A model generated the notes under the pieces. It had not been told where the DNA came from. It did not search any database and was given only the letters and a program-made list of their open reading frames with translations. A DNA stretch of 22,325 nucleotides from Trueperaceae bacterium (GTDB taxonomy: Bacteria > Deinococcota > Deinococci > Deinococcales > Trueperaceae). The translations under genes were made by a program, and so were the position numbers. The DNA lies in the NCBI GenBank assembly GCA_007130355.1, contig SLSQ01000171.1, positions 1-22,325 of the forward strand. The letters are read 5' to 3'. How positions within the stretch are numbered: the first letter of the stretch is position 1; every line of letters begins with the position of its first letter. Shown in pieces: positions 1 through 8,232 of the stretch.

Positions 1-36
1 CGGGCGCGAGCTGCGCCGCCCGTCGCGGGCGTTCGG

Positions 37-483
37 TCAGGCGTCGCGGAGGACGTCGATCTTGCGGACCTTCGCCTCCTGGGCCTTGGGCAGGGTCAGC
101 GTCAGCACGCCGTCGCGGGCGGTGGCGTGCACGCCGTCGACGTCGACGCTGGCCGGAAGCTTGACGGTGCGGGAGATCGCGCCGCGCGGCACGTTGCGGG
201 TCCAGTAGCGACGGCCTTCGTCGTCCGGCTCGGGGATCTCGGCGCGGACGGTGAGCTGGCGTCCCTCGATGCCGACGTCGAGCATGTCGGCGGCCACGCC
301 GGGCACCGCCATCTCGAGGACGAGCGCTTCGTCGGTCTCGTACAGGTCGTACGGGGCGCCGGCGCTCTCGTGGCGATCGGCGTACGGACCGGAGCTCATC
401 TGCTGCAGCATGCGGTCGAAGGCGTCGAACGGGTCGAGGACGGGGCGAACGGTGCGGACGGGTCGGGTGCGGACCAGGTTCAT
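37..483 (-). CDS. hsp20: Small heat-shock protein, Hsp20/alpha-crystallin family
   Basis: A 148-residue cytoplasmic holdase chaperone of the Hsp20 family, which binds unfolding proteins as oligomers without ATP. The alpha-crystallin domain spans about residues 44-133 (from PYDLYETDEALVLEMAVPG) and ends in the family signature DGVLTLTLPK (124-133). A short basic N-terminal arm holds the DPFDAFDRM segment typical of bacterial Hsp20, and a short C-terminal tail follows. The ATG is preceded at 489-496 by a full Shine-Dalgarno AAGGAGGT, so the start is secure. The gene has its own promoter downstream of the LOG gene, with a HAIR-like operator over the -35 box, so it is probably heat-inducible by loss of HspR repression. 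Length and domain order are normal. Confidence 0.95.
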   Translation of the reverse strand: MNLVRTRPVRTVRPVLDPFDAFDRMLQQMSSGPYADRHESAGAPYDLYETDEALVLEMAVPGVAADMLDVGIEGRQLTVRAEIPEPDDEGRRYWTRNVPRGAISRTVKLPASVDVDGVHATARDGVLTLTLPKAQEAKVRKIDVLRDA

Positions 484-513
484 GCGGGACCTCCTTCAGG
501 GACGGTCGGTGCG

Positions 514-530
514 GACGCCCCACGGGCGTC
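514..530 (-). other. Hairpin near the 5' end of the hsp20 mRNA
   Basis: Perfect 7-bp inverted repeat GACGCCC/GGGCGTC with a 3-base loop. The predicted transcription start is near 534, so the hairpin would sit within a few bases of the mRNA 5' end. It leaves the Shine-Dalgarno (489-496) free, so a role in mRNA stability is more likely than a classic RNA thermometer. The pairing is seen; the role is inferred. Confidence 0.5.
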
Positions 531-540
531 AGTGATCACC

Positions 541-570
541 ATACTAAAACCTGAGCCTAGCCGTGTCAAG
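541..570 (-). promoter_or_regulatory. hsp20 promoter with HAIR-like (HspR) operator
   Basis: On the minus strand, TTGACA (564-569) and TAGTAT (541-546) are separated by exactly 17 bases, a sigma-70-type promoter. The -35 box lies inside CTTGACA-N7-GCTCAGG (550-570), which matches the HAIR consensus CTTGAGT-N7-ACTCAAG at 10 of 14 positions with the correct 7-base spacing. HAIR elements bind the MerR-like repressor HspR, known in actinobacteria and Deinococcus. A repressor bound here would block RNA polymerase. No hspR gene is in this window. Confidence 0.7.
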
Positions 571-585
571 TCTATTGCGGACTTA

Positions 586-1272
586 TCACTCCGGAAGCTC
601 GAACCCGCCGCGCCCCTCGGTCCGGTAGTACGCGTCGATCTCGTCCGGGATCTCCCGTACGTCGTCGACCACCTTGAACAGGTGCATGTCGTGCTCGTTG
701 ATCGTCCCGTGGCGCACCAACGTCCCCTGCAGCCACTGCAGCAGGCCCTTCCAGTAGTCCACGCCGATCAGGTACACGGGGAACGGTTTGATCTTGCGCG
801 TCTGGATCAGGGTGAGCGCCTCGAACAGCTCGTCGATCGTGCCGAATCCGCCCGGGAACGCCACGAACGCCGTCGAGTACTTGACCAGCATGACCTTCCG
901 CACGAAGAAGTAGGTGAAGTTCACGCCGCTCGTCTGATACGGGTTCGGGGCCTGCTCGTGCGGAAGGTCGATGTTCAGGCCGATCGACCGGCCGCCCGCC
1001 TCGTACGCGCCCCGGTTCCCCGCCTCCATCACCCCAGGTCCGCCGCCGGTCACCACCGTGTAGCCCGCCTGCGACAGGTCGCGCGACAGGACCGTCGCCT
1101 TCTCGTAGACCGGGTCGCCCTCCTTCAGGCGCGCCGAACCGAAGATGGTGACCGCCTTGCCGACGTCCGCCATCTCCTCGAACCCTTGGACGAACTCGCC
1201 GAGGATCCGGAACATGCGCCACGAATCCTCCGCCAGTGCGTCGATCACGTACTGTTTCTCGACATCGTTCAT
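586..1272 (-). CDS. LOG-family protein (cytokinin riboside 5'-monophosphate phosphoribohydrolase-like)
   Basis: A 228-residue cytoplasmic Rossmann-like protein of the LOG family, formerly misnamed lysine decarboxylase. Family members cleave N6-modified AMP, or AMP, to base plus ribose 5-phosphate. The nucleotide-binding segment GGGPGVMEAGNRGA is at 76-89. The hallmark PGGxGTxxE motif appears as PGGFGTIDELFE at 140-151, with the conserved R125-K126 pair ahead of it. FGSAR (44-48) is the first phosphate-binding strand. The gene lies 37 bases after the HAD phosphatase stop on the same strand and may be cotranscribed, although a possible leaderless -10 precedes it. The ATG shows no clear Shine-Dalgarno. 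The physiological substrate cannot be read from sequence. Confidence 0.9.
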   Translation of the reverse strand: MNDVEKQYVIDALAEDSWRMFRILGEFVQGFEEMADVGKAVTIFGSARLKEGDPVYEKATVLSRDLSQAGYTVVTGGGPGVMEAGNRGAYEAGGRSIGLNIDLPHEQAPNPYQTSGVNFTYFFVRKVMLVKYSTAFVAFPGGFGTIDELFEALTLIQTRKIKPFPVYLIGVDYWKGLLQWLQGTLVRHGTINEHDMHLFKVVDDVREIPDEIDAYYRTEGRGGFELPE

Positions 1273-1277
1273 GGGGC

Positions 1278-1283
1278 ACCATA
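1278..1283 (-). promoter_or_regulatory. Candidate leaderless -10 box for the LOG gene
   Basis: Minus strand TATGGT, five bases before the ATG at 1272, within the 37-base gap after the HAD gene. It fits the TANNNT-start pattern seen elsewhere in this window, but the spacing is one base short and no -35 is visible. Confidence 0.35.
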
Positions 1284-1309
1284 ACCGTGCGCCCCGGCGC
1301 GTTCCGTGC

Positions 1310-1975
1310 CTACGCCTTCCCGCCTCCGGGCGTGCCGACCGCGGCCGGCAATCCGTCCAGGTCGGCCGCCAGCACGTCCGGCCGCTCGCCCGCGAGACGC
1401 GCGACGTCGTGCGTGCCCCAGGTCACCGCGAACGTCCTCAGGCCCGCCGCCCGTCCGGCCTGCAGGTCGGTCACGGTGTCCCCCACCATCCAGCGCGGCT
1501 CGGCTCCGACCGCGGCGGCCGCGAGGCGCAGCACGTCCGGCGCCGGCTTGTGGGGCACGCCCGCGTCGGTCCCCTGCACGTGGTCCAGGAGCGGTGAAAG
1601 GTCGAGCGCGTCGGTCAGGCGCACCGCCATCGAGGTGCGCTTCGTGGTCGCCACCGCGAGCCGCCAGCCGTCCGCCCGCAGCGTGCGCAGCACCTCGACC
1701 ACCCCGGGGAACGGACGGGTCGAGCGGGTGAAGCGGGTCGGGTAGATCCGCCGGTAGGCGTCGCAGACCGCAGCGATCCGCGCCTCGTCGGCCACGAACC
1801 GTGCCGCCATCTCCTCGAGCGGCGCGCCGATGAGGGCCGCGACCTCCCCTTCGGCCGGAACCGGCAGCTCGTTCGCCGCGAAGGCGTCGCGGAAGGCGCC
1901 GACGATGTCGGGCAGGCTGTCGATCAAGGTGCCGTCCAGGTCGAAGACGAGCGCCTCGCGCCGGACGCCGCTCAC
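1310..1975 (-). CDS. HAD-superfamily phosphatase, phosphoglycolate phosphatase-like
   Basis: A 221-residue cytoplasmic HAD subfamily IA phosphatase. Motif I is FDLDGT (D12 nucleophile, D14 acid/base), motif II is the TT at 110-111, motif III is K143 in HKPAPDVL, and motif IV is VGDTVTD (D166, D170). A helical cap lies between about residues 20 and 85, and a WGTH segment near 187 is common in Gph-like enzymes. Phosphoglycolate, pyrophosphate or a nucleoside monophosphate are possible substrates. The GTG start overlaps the mutS2 stop as GTGA (1972-1975), so it is very likely translated by coupling from mutS2. The same reading frame stays open far upstream through mutS2, but that part is only mutS2 shadow. 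Confidence 0.88.
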   Translation of the reverse strand: MSGVRREALVFDLDGTLIDSLPDIVGAFRDAFAANELPVPAEGEVAALIGAPLEEMAARFVADEARIAAVCDAYRRIYPTRFTRSTRPFPGVVEVLRTLRADGWRLAVATTKRTSMAVRLTDALDLSPLLDHVQGTDAGVPHKPAPDVLRLAAAAVGAEPRWMVGDTVTDLQAGRAAGLRTFAVTWGTHDVARLAGERPDVLAADLDGLPAAVGTPGGGKA

Positions 1976-4347
1976 CGGCGCAGGTGGGCGACCGTCACGC
2001 CGTGCCCGCCCTCGTACGGCACGGCGTCCTCGAACCGCTCGACGCGCTTCTCGTCCCGCAGGTAGGCACGGACCGCGTCCCGCAGCGCCCCGGTGCCCTT
2101 CCCGTGCAGAATCCGGACCGACGCCGACTTGAGCGCGTGCGCCTCGTGCACGAAGTCCCGCACCTTCTCGATCCCCTCCTCGACCCGCTCGCCGCGGATG
2201 TTGAGCTCCTCGGGCGGTCGCGTCGCGAACGTCGACGCGAGCGACGCGCCGCCGCCCGACGCCTTCTTCGGCTTCAACGGGCGAAGTTCGGAGAGCGGCG
2301 CCTCGACCCGCAGCAGGCCGAGCTGCACCATCGCCGTGTCGCCGCGCAGCTCCGCGATCTCCCCTTCGGCATCGTAGCTCGCGACGTGCACTGGCACCCC
2401 CGGCCGCAGCGCCGGCGGCTCCTCGGCCTTCCGCTCCCGACGCCCCGCGTCCCGCGGTCCCTCGCGCGGGCCGGAGCTCCGTTCCCGCCCCGCGGTCCGG
2501 CGCGCCTGCGCGCGCAGCGCCTGGATCTCCTGGATCGCCTGCGAGCGCCCCGCGCCCTCCTCGGCGCGCGCGGTGCGCGCCAGGCGCGTCGCCCGCTGCA
2601 CCGCCGCCTGCAGTTCGCGCTCGGCCCGCTGGGCCGCTTCGGCCATCAGGTCGTCCTCGCGGCCGCGCAACCGCTCGATCTCGCCGCGCAACGTCTCCGC
2701 CTCCTCGCGCGCCCGCGCCTCGGCCGCCTCCGCCTCCGCCTGCGCCTCGGCCCACGAGGCCCGTTGCGCCTCGAGCGTCGCGAGCAGCCGCTCGAGACGT
2801 TCCCCCTCCGGTCCGAGCACCTCCGCCGCCCGCCGCAGCACCGCGTCGCCGAGTCCGAGCCGCTCGGCGATCGCCAGCGCGTAGCTGCGGCCCGGCTGCC
2901 CCACGATCAGCTCGAAGGTGGGACGGAGCGCGTCGACGTCGAAGCGCATGGCGGCGTTGCGCACTCCGTCGGCGTCGGAGGCGAACACCTTGAGCGGCGC
3001 CAGGTGGGTCGTGATCAGCCCGCTCGCGCCGGATCCGAGCACCCGCTCGAGGATCGCCTGCGAGAGCGCGGCGCCCTCGTCCGGGTCGGTGCCGGAGCCG
3101 AGCTCGTCGATCAGGACCAGCGTGTCCGGACCCGCCTCGCGCACGATCCGCCCCAGGTTGACCAGGTGGCCGGCGTAGGTCGAGAGGCTGGCCTCGATCG
3201 ACTGTTCGTCGCCGATGTCGGCGAGGACGCCGTCGAACCACGGCAGCCGGGGCGGATCGGCCGGCTCGCCCGCCGCGACCGGCAGCCCGCTCTGCGCCAT
3301 CGCCACCGCCAGGCCGAGCGTCTTGAGCAGCACCGTCTTGCCGCCGGCGTTCGGCCCGGTCACCACCAGCAGCCGGTGGTCCTCGTCGAGGACCAGGTCG
3401 TTCGCGACGCACCCGGCGATCAGCGGGTGGCGCGCCCGGTGCAGCCGCACCTCGCGCGCCGAGGCGGGCGTCCCGTCCGGAGCGGCCGGCGCGACGGCCC
3501 GGACCAGACCCCAGTCCTCCGCGAGCCGCACGGTGGCGTTGGCGAGGTCGAGGCGGGCGATCACGTCGAGGGTGGGCGCGACCTCCGGATGGTCGGCGAC
3601 CGCCCGGCCCAACTCGAGCAGCACGCGCCGGACCTCGTCGCGCTCCTCGAACTCGAGCAGCGCCAGCTCGTTGTTCATCGCCACCACCGACTGCGGCTCG
3701 ACGAACACGGTGCGGCCCGAGTCGCTCGTGTCGAGCGCGATGCCCGGCACCCGGCCCTGCGCCGAGGCGCGGACCGGGATCACGTAGCGGTCGCGGCGCA
3801 GCGTCACCAGCGGGTCCTGCACCGAGTCGGCGTAGGTGTCGAGCAGCTTCTCCATCTTGGCGCGGATCCGACCCCGCAGCGGCCGCAGGCGCCGCCGGAT
3901 CTCGCGCAGCTTCGGGGTGGCGCCGTCCTTGACCTCGCCGTCGGCGTCGAGTTGCTCGCGCACCCGCCGCAACCACCCCTCGAAGCTCCCCATCGCCTGC
4001 GCCAACTCGGTCAGGACCGGTCGCTCCCGCGACGCCACGTCGCGCCGGAGCCGCTCCGCCCCCTCGAGGGTGAACGCCACCGACAACAGCTCGCGCCCCT
4101 CGAGCATGCGGCCCTCGCGCGCCTGCTCGAGCAGCGGACGGACGTCCTCGATCCCGCCGAGCGGCAGTTCGCCGTCCTGCGCGATCGCGTCCGCCCGGTC
4201 CAGGCGCACCTGCGCACGGCCCGCCTCGGGCAGCGGCGCGAGCTCTCCGGCCCGCTCCATTCCGAGCCGCGTCGCGGCGCGCTCGGCCAACGCGTCGCGC
4301 ACGCGGTCGAACGCCAACTTGTCGAGCAGGGTGGGCGACGTCTTCAC
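1972..4347 (-). CDS. mutS2: MutS2 family ATPase/endonuclease
   Basis: A 791-residue MutS2. In other bacteria this family suppresses recombination, and it has also been tied to oxidative damage tolerance and rescue of collided ribosomes. The core and lever region spans about 1-320. The ABC-type ATPase follows, with Walker A GPNAGGKT (331-338), DIGDEQSI (377-384), Walker B LIDELGSGTDPDEGAA (412-427) and the ITTH switch (445-448). A charged coiled coil runs from about 510 to 620. The C-terminal Smr domain covers the last 75-80 residues with LNIRG and HGKGTG. LNIRG stands where many Smr nucleases have LDLHG/LDLRG. The GTG start was chosen because KTSPTLLDKLAFDRV is the usual MutS2 N terminus and a -10 box lies 8 bases before it. 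The HAD gene overlaps its end. Confidence 0.95.
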   Translation of the reverse strand: MKTSPTLLDKLAFDRVRDALAERAATRLGMERAGELAPLPEAGRAQVRLDRADAIAQDGELPLGGIEDVRPLLEQAREGRMLEGRELLSVAFTLEGAERLRRDVASRERPVLTELAQAMGSFEGWLRRVREQLDADGEVKDGATPKLREIRRRLRPLRGRIRAKMEKLLDTYADSVQDPLVTLRRDRYVIPVRASAQGRVPGIALDTSDSGRTVFVEPQSVVAMNNELALLEFEERDEVRRVLLELGRAVADHPEVAPTLDVIARLDLANATVRLAEDWGLVRAVAPAAPDGTPASAREVRLHRARHPLIAGCVANDLVLDEDHRLLVVTGPNAGGKTVLLKTLGLAVAMAQSGLPVAAGEPADPPRLPWFDGVLADIGDEQSIEASLSTYAGHLVNLGRIVREAGPDTLVLIDELGSGTDPDEGAALSQAILERVLGSGASGLITTHLAPLKVFASDADGVRNAAMRFDVDALRPTFELIVGQPGRSYALAIAERLGLGDAVLRRAAEVLGPEGERLERLLATLEAQRASWAEAQAEAEAAEARAREEAETLRGEIERLRGREDDLMAEAAQRAERELQAAVQRATRLARTARAEEGAGRSQAIQEIQALRAQARRTAGRERSSGPREGPRDAGRRERKAEEPPALRPGVPVHVASYDAEGEIAELRGDTAMVQLGLLRVEAPLSELRPLKPKKASGGGASLASTFATRPPEELNIRGERVEEGIEKVRDFVHEAHALKSASVRILHGKGTGALRDAVRAYLRDEKRVERFEDAVPYEGGHGVTVAHLRR

Positions 4348-4355
4348 GACCGGGC

Positions 4356-4361
4356 AGTATA
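4356..4361 (-). promoter_or_regulatory. -10 box for leaderless mutS2 transcript
   Basis: Minus strand TATACT (5 of 6 matches to TATAAT), ending 8 bases before the GTG at 4347. No Shine-Dalgarno lies between, so transcription probably begins at or next to the start codon. No clear -35 is seen. This supports the chosen start over longer in-frame starts. Confidence 0.6.
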
Positions 4362-4483
4362 CGGCGCGCGGCCGCCCGGACCGGAACCGGAGCGACGGAC
4401 CGGGCCGCACCGCGCATGCGACGGTCCGGACGCGCCGCCCCCGACCCCCGACGCGATCCAGCCGCGCTCGCCGGTCGGGACGG

Positions 4484-6673
4484 CTACGAGGGCGCGGCCG
4501 TCGGCTCGGCCGCGGCGTCCGACGTGCGCTCCCGCTCACGGCCGGCCTGGATCGCGGTGAGTGCGATCGTGTAGACGATGTCCTCGACCCGAGCGCCGCG
4601 CGAGAGGTCGTTCACCGGCCGCCGCAGCCCCTGCAGCATCGGCCCGATCGAGATCACGTTGGCGCTGCGCTGCACCGCCTTGTAGGTGGTGTTCCCGGTG
4701 TTGAGGTCGGGAAAGATCAGTACCGTGGCGCGGCCCGCGACCGGACTGTCCGGCGCCTTGGCGCGCGCGACGGTCGCGTCGGAGGCGGCGTCGTACTGCA
4801 GCGGCCCGTCGAGGACCAGCTCCGGCCGCCGCTTCCGCGCCAGCCGGGTCGCCTCGCGCACCTTGTCGACGTCGCTGCCGCTGCCCGAAGCGCCGGTCGA
4901 GTAGCTGAGCATCGCCACCCGCGGCTCGATCCCGAACGCCTTGGCCGAGTCGGCCGACTGGATCGCGATGTCGGCCAGCTCCTCGGCGTTCGGGTCGGGG
5001 TTGATGGCGCAGTCGCCGTACACCAGGACCTGGTCGGGCAGACACATGAAGAACACCGAGCTGATCAGCTTCGCGTCCGCGCGGGTCCGGATCAGCTGCA
5101 GCGCCGGCCGCACCGTGCTGGCGGTGGTGTGGACGGCGCCCGAGACCAGCCCGTCGACCTCGCCCCGCGCCAGCATCATCGTGCCCAGCACCACCGCGTC
5201 CTCGAGCTGCTGCCGGGCGACCGGCTCCGTCATCCCCTTGTGCCGCCGCAGCGCCACCATCTCCGCCACGTACCGCTCGCGCAGGCGGGTCGTGGGCCGC
5301 ACGATCTCGAGCTCGTCGGGCAGCGTCAGTCCCTGCGTCTCGGCCACCCGCCGCACCTCGCGCGGGTCGCCGAGCAGCACGCAGCGCGCGATCCCGCGCT
5401 CGTGGCAAGCGACCGCCGCCCGCACGGTACGGGGCTCCTCCCCCTCCGGCAGCACGATCCGGGCCCGCACCGCCGCCGCCCGGGTCGAGAGGCGGTGCAG
5501 GAACGCGGGCGGCGAGAGGCGCGGCTCCCGGTCCGTGGCGCAGCGGGCGGCGAGCGCCGCGACGTCGAGGTGCTCGGCCACGCCGTTCATGATGCGGTCG
5601 ATCCGCTCGAGGTCGTCGGGCGGCACTTCGAGGTCCAACGAGGCGGCGTGAGCGGCGCTCACGTAGCTGTCGCTCTCGACCGTCAGCAACGGCAGCCCGC
5701 CCTCGAACGCCCGTTCGCAGAGGCGCATGATGCGCGCGTCCGGCTCGATCCCGCCGGTCAGGACCAGACCGGCCAGGGGCGTGCCGTTGGCGGCCGCCAT
5801 CGCGACCGCCAGGATCACGTCGTCACGGTCGCCGGGGGTGATGAGGAGCGCGCCGGGGCGGAGGCGGTGCGTCATGTTCGCGACGGTCCGTGCCACCACC
5901 GACACGTCCGTCACCCGGCGGGTCGCCGCCTCGCCCTCGTGCACGAAGGTGGCGCCCAGCTGCCGGGCGACGTCGACGGTGCGCGGCGACACCCACTCCG
6001 GATCCCAGGGCACCGTCCCGAGCGGCAGGAACTTCGGGCCGAAGACCGGCATGCGCGCGATCAGTTCCTCCGGCGCCCACCGCTCCGGCGGCACCGCGGC
6101 GGGCGCCATCGCCGCACCGGCCGCTGCGCGCCGGGGCGCGCCGACCTTGTTCACGATCGCCCCGATCATGCGGCCGGCGTCCAACCCGCCGAACGGTTGC
6201 GCCGCCCGTTCGAACCGCTCCGACGCCGCCTCCGGCCCGGCCTCGCCGAGCGCGCCGACCAGGATCACCTCGGCGTCGAAGGCGCTGGCCAGACCGGCGT
6301 TGAGGGTGTCGAGCTCCGGATGCTCGGCGGTCGGCACCAACCCCTCGAGCAGCAGGACGTCCACCTCCTCCTGCGCCAGGCGCCGCTCGACCGCCCCGAC
6401 GATCTCCTCGAGCAATCGTCCCTCCTCCCGGGCGGCCAGGCGGGCCTCCGCGTGCGCCCACGAGAACGGTTCGATCGGGATCAGGTCGCTGGTCTCGGCC
6501 ACGAAGTGCGACGAGGTCTCGCGTCCGGCGTCCCGTCCCGGTTGGCGCACCGGCTTGTAGAACGCCACCCGCAGGCCGCTCCGGTCCAGAGCGCGGACCG
6601 TCCCGAGGGACACGGTGGTGAGGCCGGCACCGGCGCCGGTCGGGGAGAGGAGGAAGACGTGGGGCGCGCTCAT
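4484..6673 (-). CDS. pta: Phosphate acetyltransferase, long three-domain form
   Basis: A 729-residue phosphotransacetylase interconverting acetyl-CoA plus phosphate with acetyl phosphate plus CoA. It matches the long E. coli type (about 714 residues). An N-terminal BioD-like P-loop-type domain starts MSAPHVFLLSPTGAGAG and spans about 1-240. A DRTGG-type regulatory domain follows at about 240-350, with LLITPGDRDDVILA and LVLTGGIEPD. The catalytic PTA domain spans about 400-715, with SGAVHTTASTVRPALQ, YSTGASGSG, DGPLQYDAA and FPDLNTGNTTYKAVQRS. The N-terminal loop reads SPTGAGAG, so it is not a canonical Walker A. The ATG sits 6 bases after a TACCCT -10 box, which indicates a leaderless mRNA. 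No acetate kinase gene lies next to it. It is upstream of mutS2 on the same strand. Confidence 0.95.
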   Translation of the reverse strand: MSAPHVFLLSPTGAGAGLTTVSLGTVRALDRSGLRVAFYKPVRQPGRDAGRETSSHFVAETSDLIPIEPFSWAHAEARLAAREEGRLLEEIVGAVERRLAQEEVDVLLLEGLVPTAEHPELDTLNAGLASAFDAEVILVGALGEAGPEAASERFERAAQPFGGLDAGRMIGAIVNKVGAPRRAAAGAAMAPAAVPPERWAPEELIARMPVFGPKFLPLGTVPWDPEWVSPRTVDVARQLGATFVHEGEAATRRVTDVSVVARTVANMTHRLRPGALLITPGDRDDVILAVAMAAANGTPLAGLVLTGGIEPDARIMRLCERAFEGGLPLLTVESDSYVSAAHAASLDLEVPPDDLERIDRIMNGVAEHLDVAALAARCATDREPRLSPPAFLHRLSTRAAAVRARIVLPEGEEPRTVRAAVACHERGIARCVLLGDPREVRRVAETQGLTLPDELEIVRPTTRLRERYVAEMVALRRHKGMTEPVARQQLEDAVVLGTMMLARGEVDGLVSGAVHTTASTVRPALQLIRTRADAKLISSVFFMCLPDQVLVYGDCAINPDPNAEELADIAIQSADSAKAFGIEPRVAMLSYSTGASGSGSDVDKVREATRLARKRRPELVLDGPLQYDAASDATVARAKAPDSPVAGRATVLIFPDLNTGNTTYKAVQRSANVISIGPMLQGLRRPVNDLSRGARVEDIVYTIALTAIQAGRERERTSDAAAEPTAAPS

Positions 6674-6679
6674 GCCGCC

Positions 6680-6685
6680 AGGGTA
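6680..6685 (-). promoter_or_regulatory. -10 box for leaderless pta transcript
   Basis: Minus strand TACCCT, 6 bases before the pta ATG at 6673, with no Shine-Dalgarno. The spacing is that of Deinococcus-type leaderless promoters (TANNNT then 6-7 bases then the start). No -35 is recognisable. Confidence 0.6.
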
Positions 6686-6800
6686 GCCGACCGCCCACAG
6701 GGCGCGCGTCCCTCCGCCCTCCGCCGCGACCGGCGCATGCGGGCGCCGCACGACCCCGAGGCCGGTACCCTCGGCGACCGCGCACGCCCGGTTCCGGGCG

Positions 6801-6875
6801 TACGTTGGCGTCCGTGCGCGCACGAGGCGCGCCCCGCCGCCCGTCCTGGGCGGCAGTGTTCGTTCGCCCCGGAGG
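6801..6875 (+). promoter_or_regulatory. Candidate -10 and Shine-Dalgarno of the MFS gene
   Basis: TACGTT at 6801-6806 is a possible -10 box, and GGAGG at 6871-6875 is a Shine-Dalgarno 4 bases before the GTG at 6880. TACGTT is also exactly 7 bases before an in-frame GTG at 6814, so a leaderless start with a 22-residue extension is an alternative. The Shine-Dalgarno and the usual MFS N terminus favour 6880. Confidence 0.5.
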
Positions 6876-6879
6876 CACC

Positions 6880-8109
6880 GTGCCCGAGTGGAAGCGCATC
6901 CTGGCCGTCCTCTTCGTCGCGCAGCTGCTGTCGGCGATCGGCTTCTCGATGATCTTCCCGTTCCTGCCGAACTACGTCGACGCCCTCGGCAGCGCCTGGG
7001 GCCTGAACCTGGTGTTCCTGGCCGGCGCCGTCTTCAGCGCTCAGGCGATCACGATGATGGCGTCGTCGCCCGTCTGGGGCGCGGTCGCCGACCGGATCGG
7101 CCGCAAGCCGATGGTGCTGCGGGCGCTCATCGGCGGCGGCGTGCTGATCTTGGCGATGGGCTTCGCGCGCAGCGCGGAGGAACTGGTCCTGCTGCGGGCG
7201 CTACAGGGCGTCGTGACCGGCGTGGTGTCCGCCTCGAACGCGTTGGTGGCGTCGGTCGCGCCGCGCGACCGGTCCGGGTTCGCCCTCGGCACGCTGCAGA
7301 CGGCGATGACCGCCGGCGTGGCGGCGGGACCGGTGCTGGGCGGCGTGATGGCCGACCTGCTGGGCTACCGGGCGGCGTTCGTGGTCACCGCTTCGCTCAT
7401 GTTCGTGGGCGCCGTGCTGGTGCAGTTCGGCGTGCGCGAGACGTTCACGCCGCCCGAGAACGCGAACGATCTGCGCGGCGTCGGCCGCGACTGGCTCCAC
7501 ATCCTGAGGACGCCGGGGGTGAACCGCACCTTCGTGGCCCGCTTCGTGGCGTGGCTCGGACGGGGCGTGATGGTGCCGATCCTGCCGCTGTTCGTGCCGC
7601 TTCTGCTGGCCACCAGCGAGCGCACCGGGACCTTCACCGGTCTGGTGATCGGCGTCTCGGCCGCCACCTCGACCGTCTCCGCCCTCGCGCTGGGGGCGCT
7701 CGGCGACCGGATCGGGCACAAGCGGGTCCTGATCGGTTCGGCGGCGTTGGCGGCGGTCTGCTACCTGCCGATGGCGTTCGTCGACGCCGGCTGGCAGCTG
7801 CTGGCGTTGAGCGCCGCGTCGGGCGTCGCGGTCGGCGGCATCATGCCGTCGTTGTCGGCGTTGCTGAACGTGGTGACGGAACAGACCGAGGTCGGTTCCG
7901 CCTTCGGGCTCGACAACGCCGTGATCGCCGCCAGTCGCGCCGTGGCGCCGCTGGTCGGCGTCGGCCTGGCCGCCGCCTTCGGCGGCGGCGAGACCGGCTA
8001 CCGGGCGGTGTTCGTGATGGCGTCCGTCCTGTTCGTGGTCACGATCTTCGTGGCGGCCGGATTGCGTCGTCCCGCTCCCGCGCGCGCCGCCCCCGTGCCG
8101 GGCGACTGA
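6880..8109 (+). CDS. MFS transporter, DHA1-type multidrug efflux-like
   Basis: A 409-residue inner-membrane major facilitator of about 12 hydrophobic segments in two halves. The first segment begins right after PEWKRILAVLF. MFS motif A between helices 2 and 3 is GAVADRIGRKPMVLR (67-81) and is echoed in the second half by GALGDRIGHKRVL. The motif C-like segment GVAAGPVLGGVMAD in the fifth helix is typical of proton-driven antiporters. Closest in style to MdtG/drug exporters of the DHA1 group, but the substrate cannot be assigned. It is divergent from pta and upstream of the thiamine region. The riboswitch promoter starts after it, so it is probably not part of the thiamine unit. Confidence 0.85.
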   Translation: MPEWKRILAVLFVAQLLSAIGFSMIFPFLPNYVDALGSAWGLNLVFLAGAVFSAQAITMMASSPVWGAVADRIGRKPMVLRALIGGGVLILAMGFARSAEELVLLRALQGVVTGVVSASNALVASVAPRDRSGFALGTLQTAMTAGVAAGPVLGGVMADLLGYRAAFVVTASLMFVGAVLVQFGVRETFTPPENANDLRGVGRDWLHILRTPGVNRTFVARFVAWLGRGVMVPILPLFVPLLLATSERTGTFTGLVIGVSAATSTVSALALGALGDRIGHKRVLIGSAALAAVCYLPMAFVDAGWQLLALSAASGVAVGGIMPSLSALLNVVTEQTEVGSAFGLDNAVIAASRAVAPLVGVGLAAAFGGGETGYRAVFVMASVLFVVTIFVAAGLRRPAPARAAPVPGD

Positions 8110-8129
8110 GGTGGCCGCCCGCCCTGCGG

Positions 8130-8135
8130 TACGCT
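8130..8135 (+). promoter_or_regulatory. -10 box for the thiB riboswitch transcript
   Basis: TACGCT sits 7 bases before the first base of the TPP aptamer P1 stem (8143), so the transcript would begin at the aptamer. It is the same hexamer as the -10 of the aspS leader promoter. The -35 is weak and would overlap the MFS stop codon. Confidence 0.5.
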
Positions 8136-8142
8136 GCGGTCC

Positions 8143-8224
8143 GTCGCCAGGGGTGCCCGACCACGTCGGGCTGAGATCAGACCCTCGAACCTGAACCCGT
8201 TCGTACGGGCGTAGGAAGCGTGAC
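8143..8224 (+). ncRNA. TPP riboswitch aptamer (THI element)
   Basis: The conserved TPP-binding core is plain: AGGGGTGCCC, GGGCTGAGAT, AACCTGAACC and GGGCGTAGGAAGCG in order. P1 closes between GTCGC (8143-8147) and GCGTGAC (8218-8224) with a bulge. P3 forms from CCCGAC and GTCGGG. P5 forms from CCCGT and ACGGG around TTCGT. It precedes a thiamine-binding protein gene, so TPP should repress thiamine uptake. No variable P3a insert is present. Confidence 0.96.
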
Positions 8225-8232
8225 CGCCACGA

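Noticed and set aside
586..1272. Lysine decarboxylase assignment for the LOG-family gene.
   Set aside because: PGGxGTxxE is the LOG phosphoribohydrolase motif. There is no PLP-binding lysine or decarboxylase fold.
1976..4417. A 1035-codon open frame that runs through mutS2 into the HAD phosphatase.
   Set aside because: Its first 800 codons are Arg/Ala/Gly-rich shadow of mutS2 in another frame. Only the last 221 codons match a protein family, starting at a GTG that overlaps the mutS2 stop.
1984..6952. Long plus-strand open frames opposite mutS2 and pta (800-1000 codons).
   Set aside because: They are antisense shadows caused by high GC: low-complexity Arg/Pro/His-rich translations with no recognisable domain, opposite genes with complete catalytic motifs.
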